Positions 9,099 through 17,609 of a stretch of DNA of 64,000 nucleotides are shown one piece after another. Origin of the DNA: Pseudomonas putida (GTDB lineage Bacteria > Pseudomonadota > Gammaproteobacteria > Pseudomonadales > Pseudomonadaceae). The notes under the pieces are model-generated. The model saw nothing but the letters and a program-made list of their open reading frames with translations, had not been told where the DNA came from and did not search any database. Each line of letters begins with the position of its first letter. Positions within the stretch are counted from its first letter, which is position 1. The translations under genes and the position numbers were made by a program. The DNA lies in NCBI RefSeq assembly GCF_016406145.1, contig NZ_CP066306.1, forward strand, positions 1,736,001 to 1,800,000, given 5' to 3'.

Positions 9099-11494
9099 CC
9101 AGCCGAGAGAGCATCATGCACCCCCACCACCAGGACAAACCCACGCTGCTGGAACGCCTGATCTTCAACAACCGCCCGGTGGTCATCGCCCTGTGCGTGC
9201 TGGTGAGCATCTTCCTGTTCTGGCAGGCCGCGCAGATCCGCCCCTCGACCAGTTTCGAGAAGATGATTCCGCTCGAGCATCCGTTCATCGAGCAGATGAT
9301 GGAGCACCGCAACGACCTGGCCAACCTAGGCAACACCGTGCGCATTTCGGTCGAGGCGGTCAATGGCGACATTTTCGACAAGGATTACATGGAGACCCTG
9401 CGCCAGATCCATGACGAGGTGTTCTACATCCCCGGCGTCGACCGCGCGGGCCTGAAGTCGTTGTGGAGCCCCAGCGTGCGCTGGAGTGAAGTCACCGAGG
9501 AGGGGTTCTCCGGCGGCGAGGTAATCCCCAATACGTACAACGGTTCGCAAGACAGCCTCGACTCACTGCGCGACAACGTGCTCAAGTCCGGCCAGGTAGG
9601 GCGCCTGGTGGGCAACAACTTCAAGTCCAGCATCGTCGATGTACCCTTGCTGGAAAGCTACCCCGATCCGCAGGACCCCGGGAAACAGGTCAAGCTGGAC
9701 TACCAGCAGTTTTCGCACTTGCTCGAGGAGAAAATTCGCGACAAGTTCCAGGCGCAGAACCCCAATGTGAAGGTGCACATCGTCGGCTTCGCCAAAAAGG
9801 TCGGTGACCTGATCGACGGCCTGGTGATGGTAGCGATGTTCTTTGGGGTCGCGCTGGTCATCACCTGGGTGCTGCTCTACTGGTTCACCTGGTGCATCCG
9901 CAGCACCATCGCCGTGCTGATCACCACCCTGGTGGCAGTGGTCTGGCAATTGGGCCTGATGCATGTGGTGGGCTTTGGCCTGGACCCTTACTCGATGCTG
10001 GTGCCGTTCCTGATCTTTGCTATCGGCATTTCCCATGGGGTGCAGAAGATCAACGGCATCGCCTTGCAGTCCAGTGACGCCGAGAATGCCCTGACCGCTG
10101 CCCGGCGCACCTTCCGTCAGCTGTTCCTGCCCGGGATGATCGCGATTCTCGCCGACGCGGTGGGCTTCATTACCCTGCTGATCATCGACATCGGCGTGAT
10201 CCGCGAACTGGCCATCGGTGCGTCGATCGGCGTGGCGGTGATCGTCTTCACCAACCTTATCCTGCTGCCGGTAGCGATCTCCTACATCGGCATCAGCAAA
10301 AAGGCCATCGAGCGCAGCAAGAAGGACGCCACCCGTGAGCATCCGTTCTGGCGCCTGCTGTCGAATTTCGCCAGCGCCAAGGTGGCGCCGGTGTCCATTG
10401 CACTGGCCCTGGTCGCCTTCGCTGGTGGCCTGTGGTACAGCCAGAACCTGAAAATCGGCGACCTCGACCAGGGCGCGCCGGAGCTGCGCCCGGACTCGCG
10501 CTACAACCAGGACAACAACTTCATCATCAGCAACTACTCGACCAGCTCCGATGTGCTGGTGGTGATGGTGAAGACGCCGGCGGAGAGCTGCTCGATCCAC
10601 TCGACCATGGCACCGATCGACGAGCTGATGTGGACCATGGAGAACACCCCCGGCGTGCAGTCGGCGATCTCCCTGGTGACGGTATCCAAGCAGGTGATCA
10701 AGGGCATGAACGAGGGCAGCCTGAAATGGGAAACCCTGTCGCGCAACCCGGACATCCTCAACAACTCCATCGCCCGCGCCGACGGCCTGTACAACGCCGA
10801 CTGCTCGCTGGCACCGGTGCTGGTGTTCCTCAACGACCACAAGGCCGAAACCCTGGAGCGTGTCACCAGCGCTGCCAAGGCGTTTGCCGAAAGCCATGAC
10901 AAGGACGGCTTGCAGTTCCTGCTGGCGGCGGGCAACGCCGGGATCGAGGCTGCGACCAACGAGGTGATCAAGTCGGCCGAGCTGACCATCCTGATCCTGG
11001 TGTACATCTGCGTGGCGGTGATGTGCCTGATCACCTTCCGCTCCTTTGCTGCCACCCTGTGCATCGTGCTGCCGCTGGTGCTGACCTCGGTACTGGGCAA
11101 TGCGCTGATGGCATTCATGGGGATCGGCGTGAAGGTCGCCACCTTGCCGGTGGTGGCGTTGGGCGTGGGTATCGGTGTTGACTACGGCATCTACATCTAC
11201 AGCCGTCTGGAAAGCTTCCTGCGTGCCGGCCTACCGCTGCAGGAAGCCTATTACCAGACCCTGCGTTCGACCGGCAAGGCGGTGCTGTTCACCGGTCTTT
11301 GCCTGGCTATCGGCGTGTGCACCTGGATCTTCTCGGCCATCAAGTTCCAGGCCGACATGGGCCTGATGCTGACCTTCATGCTGCTGTGGAACATGTTCGG
11401 TGCGCTGTGGCTGCTGCCGGCGCTGGCGCGGTTCCTGATCAAGCCCGAGAAGATAAAGGCAGGCAAGCAGGGCGGTTCGATCTTCGCCCATTGA
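9095..11494 (+). CDS. RND superfamily (MMPL-type) exporter
   Basis: A 799-residue inner-membrane protein with the duplicated layout of single-component RND/MMPL transporters: a first helix near residues 27-47, a large periplasmic domain, a block of about five helices (residues 235-405), then a second periplasmic domain and helix block. The helix motif G-V-G-I-G-V-D-Y-G in the second half and F-A-I-G-I-S-H-G in the first carry the polar residues used in proton coupling. Cargo is unknown; lipids, sterols or hydrophobic molecules are usual for the family. Translation is coupled to the upstream propeller protein. Confidence 0.87.
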   Translation: MTSRESIMHPHHQDKPTLLERLIFNNRPVVIALCVLVSIFLFWQAAQIRPSTSFEKMIPLEHPFIEQMMEHRNDLANLGNTVRISVEAVNGDIFDKDYMETLRQIHDEVFYIPGVDRAGLKSLWSPSVRWSEVTEEGFSGGEVIPNTYNGSQDSLDSLRDNVLKSGQVGRLVGNNFKSSIVDVPLLESYPDPQDPGKQVKLDYQQFSHLLEEKIRDKFQAQNPNVKVHIVGFAKKVGDLIDGLVMVAMFFGVALVITWVLLYWFTWCIRSTIAVLITTLVAVVWQLGLMHVVGFGLDPYSMLVPFLIFAIGISHGVQKINGIALQSSDAENALTAARRTFRQLFLPGMIAILADAVGFITLLIIDIGVIRELAIGASIGVAVIVFTNLILLPVAISYIGISKKAIERSKKDATREHPFWRLLSNFASAKVAPVSIALALVAFAGGLWYSQNLKIGDLDQGAPELRPDSRYNQDNNFIISNYSTSSDVLVVMVKTPAESCSIHSTMAPIDELMWTMENTPGVQSAISLVTVSKQVIKGMNEGSLKWETLSRNPDILNNSIARADGLYNADCSLAPVLVFLNDHKAETLERVTSAAKAFAESHDKDGLQFLLAAGNAGIEAATNEVIKSAELTILILVYICVAVMCLITFRSFAATLCIVLPLVLTSVLGNALMAFMGIGVKVATLPVVALGVGIGVDYGIYIYSRLESFLRAGLPLQEAYYQTLRSTGKAVLFTGLCLAIGVCTWIFSAIKFQADMGLMLTFMLLWNMFGALWLLPALARFLIKPEKIKAGKQGGSIFAH

Positions 11495-11501
11495 TTGCAA
11501 G

Positions 11502-11571
11502 GGGCCGCTTTGCGGCCCATCGCCGGCAAGCCAGCTTCCACAAGGCCTGTGGGAGTCGGCTTGCCGGCGAT
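11502..11571. repeat. GC-rich hairpin and paired REP elements (REPIN-like)
   Basis: Just after the exporter stop is a hairpin (GGGCCGC, loop TTT, GCGGCCC at 11502-11518). Then two REP-like arms face each other: 11519-11545 reads roughly as the inverse of 11546-11571. The right arm is identical over 26 bases to 7859-7884. There is no U-rich tract, so termination is only a possibility. Confidence 0.7.
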
Positions 11572-11618
11572 CACCGGTGAAGCCGGTGCCATGCATCGCT
11601 GCAACGCAGCGCCAAGGC

Positions 11619-11624
11619 TATAAT
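11619..11624 (+). promoter_or_regulatory. Likely -10 box before the small acidic protein gene
   Basis: A perfect TATAAT lies 27 bases upstream of the ATG at 11652. No good -35 box is visible at 16-18 bases' spacing, so this is a candidate only. Confidence 0.4.
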
Positions 11625-11651
11625 GCCGGCTCCTTTCCAATTGGTACCCCC

Positions 11652-11942
11652 ATGTCCCCCCTCGCCACCGCCCTCGCATCCTGCGACATGCTACTGATCG
11701 ATGGCCTGCACGCCTTCGACTTCAATCTCGATGAAACAGGCCTGACGGTCGAATGCATGGACGGCCGCCAACATCGGCGCTGGACCTTCACTGCCGAACA
11801 GGTCGCCGCCGCCATCGGTGCCGGTGACGAGTGGCAACTGCACGATGCCCAGGGCGAGCATCGTCTAGTCTGTATGAGTGCCTTTCGCGCCCCGGATGAA
11901 GACGACGATGAACCCGACCTGGACGAGCCTGCTGACCGCTAG
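11652..11942 (+). CDS. Small acidic cytoplasmic protein (possibly DUF5629)
   Basis: A 96-residue protein with no signal peptide or membrane helix, ending in a very acidic tail (A-P-D-E-D-D-D-E-P-D-L-D-E). It resembles small Pseudomonas proteins that I believe are grouped as DUF5629, but I am not certain of the number. Start 11652 was chosen over the longer frame from 11577, which runs through the REP region. The lactonase gene starts inside its last 47 bases. Confidence 0.65.
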   Translation: MSPLATALASCDMLLIDGLHAFDFNLDETGLTVECMDGRQHRRWTFTAEQVAAAIGAGDEWQLHDAQGEHRLVCMSAFRAPDEDDDEPDLDEPADR

Positions 11943-13038
11943 TCTCATGAGCCTGACTTTGAATGCCCAGGCCGTCACGCTGCTGGTGGGCAGTTATACC
12001 GATGGTGCGAGCCAAGGTATCTACCGTTACCAGTTCGACAGCAAAACTGGCCTCATCAGCCCTACGCCGCAGCAGGTGGTCAAGAGCGTCAGCCCTTCCT
12101 GGCTGGTGCTTTCGGCGGATCAGCGGCAACTGTTCGCGGTTAATGAGGCGCCAAAGGGACACGCCAGCAGTTTCAGCGTGAGTAGCAAGGGTGAGATCAA
12201 GCCGCTGAACCAGGTTGCCACCCGCGGCGATGAACCTACGCATGCCAGCCTCAGCCGCGACCAGCGTTACCTGTTCGTTGCCAACTACGCCGTTGCTCCA
12301 GACCCGGGCGGCAGCCTGGTGGTGATACCGGTGGCCAAAGACGGCAAACTCAAGGATGTGGTGCAGCAGGCCGGACACGCGCCCAGTGGGGTGAACCCCG
12401 AGCGCCAGGCCGGTGCCCATGTGCATTCAGTGGTGCTGTCGCCGGACGGTAGTCACCTGTATGCCAGTGACCTGGGAGCCGATAGGGTATTCATCTACCG
12501 CTACGACGGCGCCAGCACCGACCGCCCGCTAAGCCCGGCCATCCCCGCATCGGTCGAACTGCCAGCTGGCAGCGGCCCGCGTCACCTGTTGTTCGATGCC
12601 AAGGGGCGGCATGCCTATCTGACGCTGGAAATGAGCGCCGAAGTGGTCATGTTCGATGTCGATGATGCTGCCCTGCGCGAACGCCAGCGCCTGCCGCTGA
12701 CCGAGCAGCAGGACGCGGCGGCAAAGGCGGCAGGCGGCCTGCACCTCTCGGCGGACGGGCGTTTTCTTTATGTGAGCAATCGCGGCACGGCCAATGAGAT
12801 CGTTGCATTCAGTGTGGGCAAGGATGATGGGCAGCTTGCCTTCCTGCAGCGTCGATCGGTGGAGGGCGACCATCCTCGGGAGTTTGCCCTGGACCCGAGT
12901 GACAACTTCCTGCTGGTGGCCAACCAGAAGAGCAACCAGATCGTGGTCATGCGCCGCGATCCGCGTACGGGCAAGCTGGGTGAGACTGTGCAGACCCTGG
13001 CACAGGACGCACCTTCGGATCTGAAGTTTATCGAGTGA
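11896..13038 (+). CDS. Secreted lactonase-family seven-bladed propeller protein
   Basis: About 380 residues. The N-terminus has a short signal peptide ending near L-N-A-Q-A, and the mature protein starts with V-T-L-L-V-G-S-Y-T-D-G, the usual first strand of the lactonase family (6-phosphogluconolactonase, YbhE/Pgl type). Blades show the expected S-P-D-G and S-A-D-G-R-F-L-Y-V-S-N-R-G turns. An exported member is unlikely to act on cytoplasmic 6-phosphogluconolactone, so the substrate is open. Start uncertain: 11896 (MKTT, gives a basic residue) or 11908 (MNPT); both overlap the previous gene. Confidence 0.78.
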   Translation: MKTTMNPTWTSLLTASLMSLTLNAQAVTLLVGSYTDGASQGIYRYQFDSKTGLISPTPQQVVKSVSPSWLVLSADQRQLFAVNEAPKGHASSFSVSSKGEIKPLNQVATRGDEPTHASLSRDQRYLFVANYAVAPDPGGSLVVIPVAKDGKLKDVVQQAGHAPSGVNPERQAGAHVHSVVLSPDGSHLYASDLGADRVFIYRYDGASTDRPLSPAIPASVELPAGSGPRHLLFDAKGRHAYLTLEMSAEVVMFDVDDAALRERQRLPLTEQQDAAAKAAGGLHLSADGRFLYVSNRGTANEIVAFSVGKDDGQLAFLQRRSVEGDHPREFALDPSDNFLLVANQKSNQIVVMRRDPRTGKLGETVQTLAQDAPSDLKFIE

Positions 13039-13161
13039 CTATCGATACGCGTGATAATCCCTACCAGCGCAATGAATTTCTGTAGCTGATCCTGGCGGCG
13101 TAAGTTTGACCCAAGGCCCAGACAGGCCAACGTCAAACCACCGAAGTCGAGGTCAGCCCAG

Positions 13162-13341
13162 ATGAACTTCAATCTTTTCCCGGTAATCGCCGCATCCGCC
13201 GTTTCCGCCTCTGTCGTGCTGCCTGCGCATGCCCATGCTGACACCAGCAACAAGGTATCCGCCACCCACAGCTATACCGAGCAGTACCTGCGCCAGAGTG
13301 CCCATTTTCATGCGGCTTTGAGTGCTAAACACAACCACTGA
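13162..13341 (+). CDS. Small secreted protein, 59 residues
   Basis: ATG at 13162 opens a 59-codon frame ending TGA at 13339-13341. Residues 1-26 look like a signal peptide with probable cleavage after A-H-A-H-A. The mature part is about 33 residues, with many His, Ser and Gln and no Cys, ending A-K-H-N-H. A weak GAGGTCAGCC site lies 8-17 bases upstream. I do not recognise a family. Similar short His-rich exported peptides are common in Pseudomonas annotations. It stands alone between the lactonase gene and the convergent glutathione S-transferase gene. Confidence 0.6.
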   Translation: MNFNLFPVIAASAVSASVVLPAHAHADTSNKVSATHSYTEQYLRQSAHFHAALSAKHNH

Positions 13342-13374
13342 GCCATGCGCGACCCTCTGTAGGCTCGGATCAGC

Positions 13375-13974
13375 TCACTTGGCCATCACCGCCTTGAACA
13401 GCTCAGACGCCAACCACCCCTCCAGCCAGCTCCGCACACGCGGATAAGCCGCCTCGGCGAACCACTGCGGTTCGACCCCGGCAAACTGGCGCATCAGGGG
13501 CAACAGCGCGGCGTCGACCAGGCTTGGATGGTTGGCCAGCAGGTAGGGCCGGCCCTCTAGCAGGTGTTCAAGCTCCGCCAGCCAGGCCTCGGCCTTCTGG
13601 CGGTAATGCTCGCGTGTGTGCTCGGGGTATCGCTCGGCATATTTGTACAGGTTGACCTGCGCCTTGAACTCGCTGTCGTTGCGGGCAATAAGCCGGTCAG
13701 CCTGTTGTGCGGCTGCGGGGTCAGCCTGCAGCCGCCAGTCCTGCGGGTCATTGCGCTCAAGCGCCCAGCGCATGATGTCCAGGCTTTCCTCCAGCGCGCC
13801 TTCGCCGGTGTCGAGCACCGGGACCGTCCCCTTGGGTGATAAAGCCAGCAACTCGGCCGGCTTGTTCTTCATCGCAACTTCGCGGATGTGTACCTCGCAC
13901 CCGGCATAGTGCAGGGCCAGGCGCGCACGCATGGCCCAAGGGCAACGGCGAAACGAGAAAAGGATCACCCGCAC
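13375..13974 (-). CDS. Glutathione S-transferase family protein
   Basis: A 199-residue cytoplasmic protein with an N-terminal thioredoxin-like domain beginning with the redox-type motif C-P-W-A (Cys11-Ala14). It continues with S-P-K-G-T-V-P-V-L, whose cis-Pro binds glutathione, and has an all-helical C-terminal half. The Cys at the first position suggests an omega- or glutaredoxin-like class rather than a Ser/Tyr class. The GTG start at 13974 overlaps the end of sbcC by 10 bases, so it is probably the last gene of the sbcD-sbcC transcript. Substrate unknown. Confidence 0.88.
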   Translation of the reverse strand: MRVILFSFRRCPWAMRARLALHYAGCEVHIREVAMKNKPAELLALSPKGTVPVLDTGEGALEESLDIMRWALERNDPQDWRLQADPAAAQQADRLIARNDSEFKAQVNLYKYAERYPEHTREHYRQKAEAWLAELEHLLEGRPYLLANHPSLVDAALLPLMRQFAGVEPQWFAEAAYPRVRSWLEGWLASELFKAVMAK

Positions 13975-16900
13975 ACCTCGACATCACTCAGGCCGTTGCC
14001 CTGGCGACGCACCTGGATCTGCACCGGAATGCGCTCGTGCATCTCTTGCACGTGGGAGATCACCGCCACCTTGCGGCCCTGCGCCTGCAGACCGTCGAGG
14101 GCGTCCATGGCCAACTGAAGCGACTCAGGGTCGAGGCTGCCGAACCCCTCGTCGATGAACAGCGACTCGATACGCAGGGTGCTCGACGCCATCGAGGCCA
14201 GGCCCAGGGCCAGGGCCAGCGACACCAGGAAGGTCTCACCGCCGGACAGCGAGTGCACCGAGCGCAGTTCGTCGCCCATTTCGGTGTCCAGCACCAGCAG
14301 CCCCAGGGCGCTGCCGCCACGTTTGAGGCGATAGCGCCGCGCCAGTTGGCGCAATTGGGCGTTTGCATGGTGCAGCAGCAGGTCAAGGTTGTAGCCCTGG
14401 GCGATCTTGCGGAACACATCGCCAGAGGCCGAACCGATCAGCGCGTTCAGGCGTGCCCAGCGCTGCCACTGTTGGTAGGCCTGTTCGATTTCGCAGGCAA
14501 GGGCCTGGTATGCCTGCTGGCGACGCTGGTCGTCAGCCTGCTGCGCGCGCAACTCAGCGCACTGCTGCTCCTGAACGTTCAGTTGCTCGGCAAGGCCGGC
14601 CAGTGATTGCTCAAGGTCTTCGCCGTTCACGTCACCCTGTGCTTGAGCGGCGTGCTGTTGCAGGCGCTGCTCACGCTCCTGGAGCAGCACGCGGCCTTGC
14701 TCGATGGCATTTTCTGCTGCCTGCAGGTGCTGGCGCAGCGTACTCAGCTGGGAGTCGTCCATGGCCAGCAAGCGATCGAGCCCGCTGTCATCCAGTTCGG
14801 GATGTTCGCTGCGCCATTGGGCAATTTCGCCCTGAAGCTGCTGGCACTCGTGCTCCAGTGCCTGCTGGCGCTGGGTATTGGCCTTGAGCTCTGCGGCCAG
14901 TTGCACGCCCTGGTTGCGCAGCGCCTGCAGGCGCTCAGCAGTCTGGGCATCAAGGGCGCGGGCCTGCTCCAGGTGCACCTCCAGGTGGTGTTGCCAGGCT
15001 TCGGCGCTGGTGTGTTCGCCGAGTAGCGCGGCCAGCTGCGCCTGAGCCTGCAGACGCTGCTCGTCGAGGGCTGCGAGAGTATGCTGCAGCTGTTGCTGAG
15101 CCTGCAGGCGCGTCTGCTGCTGATCGCGCAGCTTGTCCAGTTGCAGTTGGCGCGCGTGCTGTTCGTCCTGCTCGTCCTTGCGCTGTTCCAGCTGCTGCAG
15201 GCGCTGCGCGATCTGCTGGTCGAGGCTCAGGAAGGCATTGGCCGGATCATCACTCAAGGCCTTCAGTACATCGGCCGGCAACACACTGGCCAAGTCATCA
15301 AGGCCTTGTTGCAGATGCTGTTCATCGTTGGCCAGGGCTTGGTGCTGGTGGTCCAGGTGGCGCTGGGCCTGTTGCCGCGCCTCCTGTGCGGCTTGTAATT
15401 GCTGTGTGAGGCGGGCAGCGTCTTTTTGCAGGGCAAGCAGGGCGCTTTGGCGCTTCTCGTCCTGTTTGATCTCATTGTCCAGGCGCTTCAGCTGGCTTTC
15501 CAACCACACTGTACGGGCCTTGTCGTCCTGTGGCGCCAGGGCAGGCCAGAGGGGGTGCGACTGTACGTGTGCGACCAGCGGCTGCAACTGTTCGCCCAGC
15601 TGCGCCTGTTGCTGCTGATGGTCCTTGAGCTGGGCGTTGACCACGCCAAGCTGAGTGCGTAGCTCGACCAGTTTGCCGTTGAGAGTATCGACGTGCTTCT
15701 GCGCAGCATCTACTTCGACCTGATCATGTCGGCCCAGACTCTGCAGCAAAGCCTCAGGCTGGTGGAACGGGTGTTCGGCGCTGCCACAGACCGGGCACGG
15801 TTCGCCGTCACGCAGTTGGCCGCGCAGCTCTTCGACGCTGGTATTGCGCGCCAGGCGCTGACGCTCCAGCAACTGGCGGGTGAGGTTGAGCGCTTGCTCG
15901 GCCGCTTCCAGCTCCGCCTTGGCTGCGGTGCCTTCACCAATCAGCTGTTGGCGTTGCTGCATGGCGTGCTGCTGACGTTCACGCAGACCATCGAGTTGAC
16001 TGCGCAGCTCCTGCTCGCGGCCATGCAGGCGCGCCAGTTCTTCGACCGCCCGCTGCTGCTTGCGATTGTCCTGCAGCATGTTGCCGAGCAGGTCGATCTG
16101 CTCAGCCAGCGCCTGCGGCTCTGCTTTGGCTTCGCGGAACAACAGCTCGAACGCGTCATGCTGGGCCTGCCACTGCGCATTGGCTTCGCTGGCGCTGGCC
16201 TGCAGGCCGGGCAGTTCCTCACGGCCCTTGCTCAGGCGCCCGCCAATCAGCATCACTTGCTTGAGTTGGGGCAGGTAGGCCTGCCAGGCATTGGCCAGCC
16301 CGGCCAGGTGCTGGCTGTCTGCCAAGGCCGCGTCGATCTGCGCCAGCTGTTGCAGGCTGCGCTGCTGTTGTTCGTCCAGTTGCTGCAACTGCTGTTGGCC
16401 TTCGGCGACGTGCAGGTCGGCCTGCTGCCTGGCCGTGCGTTGCGCCTCCAGCTCAGCGTCTAGGCGCGTTAGGCTGTCCTGGCCGGCAAACGCCTGGCGC
16501 AAGCGCGGGGCACTTTCGCTGTGTTTCGTCTGGCTGTCGGCCAGTGTCTGGCGCGCTGCAACCAGCGCAAGCTCCAGCTCCTGGGTGCGCTCCAGCAGAT
16601 CAGCTTGCAGCTGTTGTTGCTCGGCGATCTGCGCCGCCAACGGCGTCAGTTGCGCGGTCAGTGCTTGCTGGCGATGGAACTGGTGCCGTTGCGGGGCCAG
16701 GCGTTCCAGGCGCTGCAGGTCGAGGCGTTGCTCGGCCATTGCTTGCCAGTTTTGCTCGGCAGTGTGCAGGGCGGCACCGGCTTCGCTGAGTTGGGTCTGC
16801 AACTGGCGTTGCTCGTTGAGCCAGGTGCGCTGTTGCTCCAGCTGACGCTGGCGGGCTTGCTCGGCCTTGAGATGTTGTTGCGCCTGCTCCAGGCGCTTGT

Positions 16901-17609
16901 CCAGCTCGGCTCGGGCTTCGGCGGCCATCGGCAGCAGGTGGCTGGCGCGGTCTTTCAGCGCGTTGTGCGCTTCGCCGGCTTCGCGGGCCTTGCTGAAGGC
17001 ACGCTGGCCAAGGCGCGTGTAGATCGCGGTGTTGGTGAGCTTTTCCAGCAGTTCGCTGCGTTCTTTGTCGTCGGCCTTGAGGAAGGCGCCGAATTCACTC
17101 TGGGCCAGCATCACGGCGCGGGTGAACTGCTCGAAGTTGAGCCCCAGACGGGCTTCGATCTGTTGTTTGTATTCGTTCTTGCCACTGCCCAGCACCTGCT
17201 CACTGTCCAGGTCATAGAGGCTCTGACGGCTCAGTTGCAGCTTGCCATTGGCCTTGTCGCGGGCACGGTTGGCTTCCCAGCGCGCGCGGTAGCGGTGGCC
17301 GTCGACGCCGACGAAGTCGACCTCGGCAAAGCCGCTGCCGGTGCCGCGGCGCAGCAGGTTGCGCGGGTCCGAGGTGGGGATTTCGCCATCGGCATCTGGC
17401 ACCTTGGCTTCGCGGCCGATGTCATTGAGCCGCGGCACAGTGCCGAACAGCGCCAGGCACAGTGCATCGAGCAAGGTGCTCTTGCCGGCGCCGGTAGGCC
17501 CGGTGATGGCGAACAGGCCTGCGCTGGCCAGGGGTTCGGCGGTGAAGTCGATGTCGACCGGGCCGGCCAGGGATGCCAGGTTCTTCAGGCGAATGGCGAG
17601 AATCTTCAT
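13965..17609 (-). CDS. sbcC: Exonuclease subunit SbcC (Rad50-like)
   Basis: The ATPase half of the SbcCD nuclease, which opens hairpins and palindromes in DNA. The 1214-residue product has a Walker A motif at residues 37-44 (GPTGAGKS), long Gln- and Leu-rich coiled coils, and a zinc hook C-P-V-C near residue 605. The ABC signature L-S-G-G-E is at about 1121 and Walker B F-I-D-E-G-F-G near 1150. Its ATG at 17609 overlaps the sbcD stop by four bases. The coiled-coil region is strongly Gln-biased, which creates many long false frames on the other strand. Confidence 0.96.
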   Translation of the reverse strand: MKILAIRLKNLASLAGPVDIDFTAEPLASAGLFAITGPTGAGKSTLLDALCLALFGTVPRLNDIGREAKVPDADGEIPTSDPRNLLRRGTGSGFAEVDFVGVDGHRYRARWEANRARDKANGKLQLSRQSLYDLDSEQVLGSGKNEYKQQIEARLGLNFEQFTRAVMLAQSEFGAFLKADDKERSELLEKLTNTAIYTRLGQRAFSKAREAGEAHNALKDRASHLLPMAAEARAELDKRLEQAQQHLKAEQARQRQLEQQRTWLNEQRQLQTQLSEAGAALHTAEQNWQAMAEQRLDLQRLERLAPQRHQFHRQQALTAQLTPLAAQIAEQQQLQADLLERTQELELALVAARQTLADSQTKHSESAPRLRQAFAGQDSLTRLDAELEAQRTARQQADLHVAEGQQQLQQLDEQQQRSLQQLAQIDAALADSQHLAGLANAWQAYLPQLKQVMLIGGRLSKGREELPGLQASASEANAQWQAQHDAFELLFREAKAEPQALAEQIDLLGNMLQDNRKQQRAVEELARLHGREQELRSQLDGLRERQQHAMQQRQQLIGEGTAAKAELEAAEQALNLTRQLLERQRLARNTSVEELRGQLRDGEPCPVCGSAEHPFHQPEALLQSLGRHDQVEVDAAQKHVDTLNGKLVELRTQLGVVNAQLKDHQQQQAQLGEQLQPLVAHVQSHPLWPALAPQDDKARTVWLESQLKRLDNEIKQDEKRQSALLALQKDAARLTQQLQAAQEARQQAQRHLDHQHQALANDEQHLQQGLDDLASVLPADVLKALSDDPANAFLSLDQQIAQRLQQLEQRKDEQDEQHARQLQLDKLRDQQQTRLQAQQQLQHTLAALDEQRLQAQAQLAALLGEHTSAEAWQHHLEVHLEQARALDAQTAERLQALRNQGVQLAAELKANTQRQQALEHECQQLQGEIAQWRSEHPELDDSGLDRLLAMDDSQLSTLRQHLQAAENAIEQGRVLLQEREQRLQQHAAQAQGDVNGEDLEQSLAGLAEQLNVQEQQCAELRAQQADDQRRQQAYQALACEIEQAYQQWQRWARLNALIGSASGDVFRKIAQGYNLDLLLHHANAQLRQLARRYRLKRGGSALGLLVLDTEMGDELRSVHSLSGGETFLVSLALALGLASMASSTLRIESLFIDEGFGSLDPESLQLAMDALDGLQAQGRKVAVISHVQEMHERIPVQIQVRRQGNGLSDVEVCG

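Noticed and set aside
13965..17609. Low-complexity Gln stretches in sbcC as possible repeats or CRISPR-like structure
   Set aside because: They encode a coiled coil; no regular repeat-spacer pattern exists.
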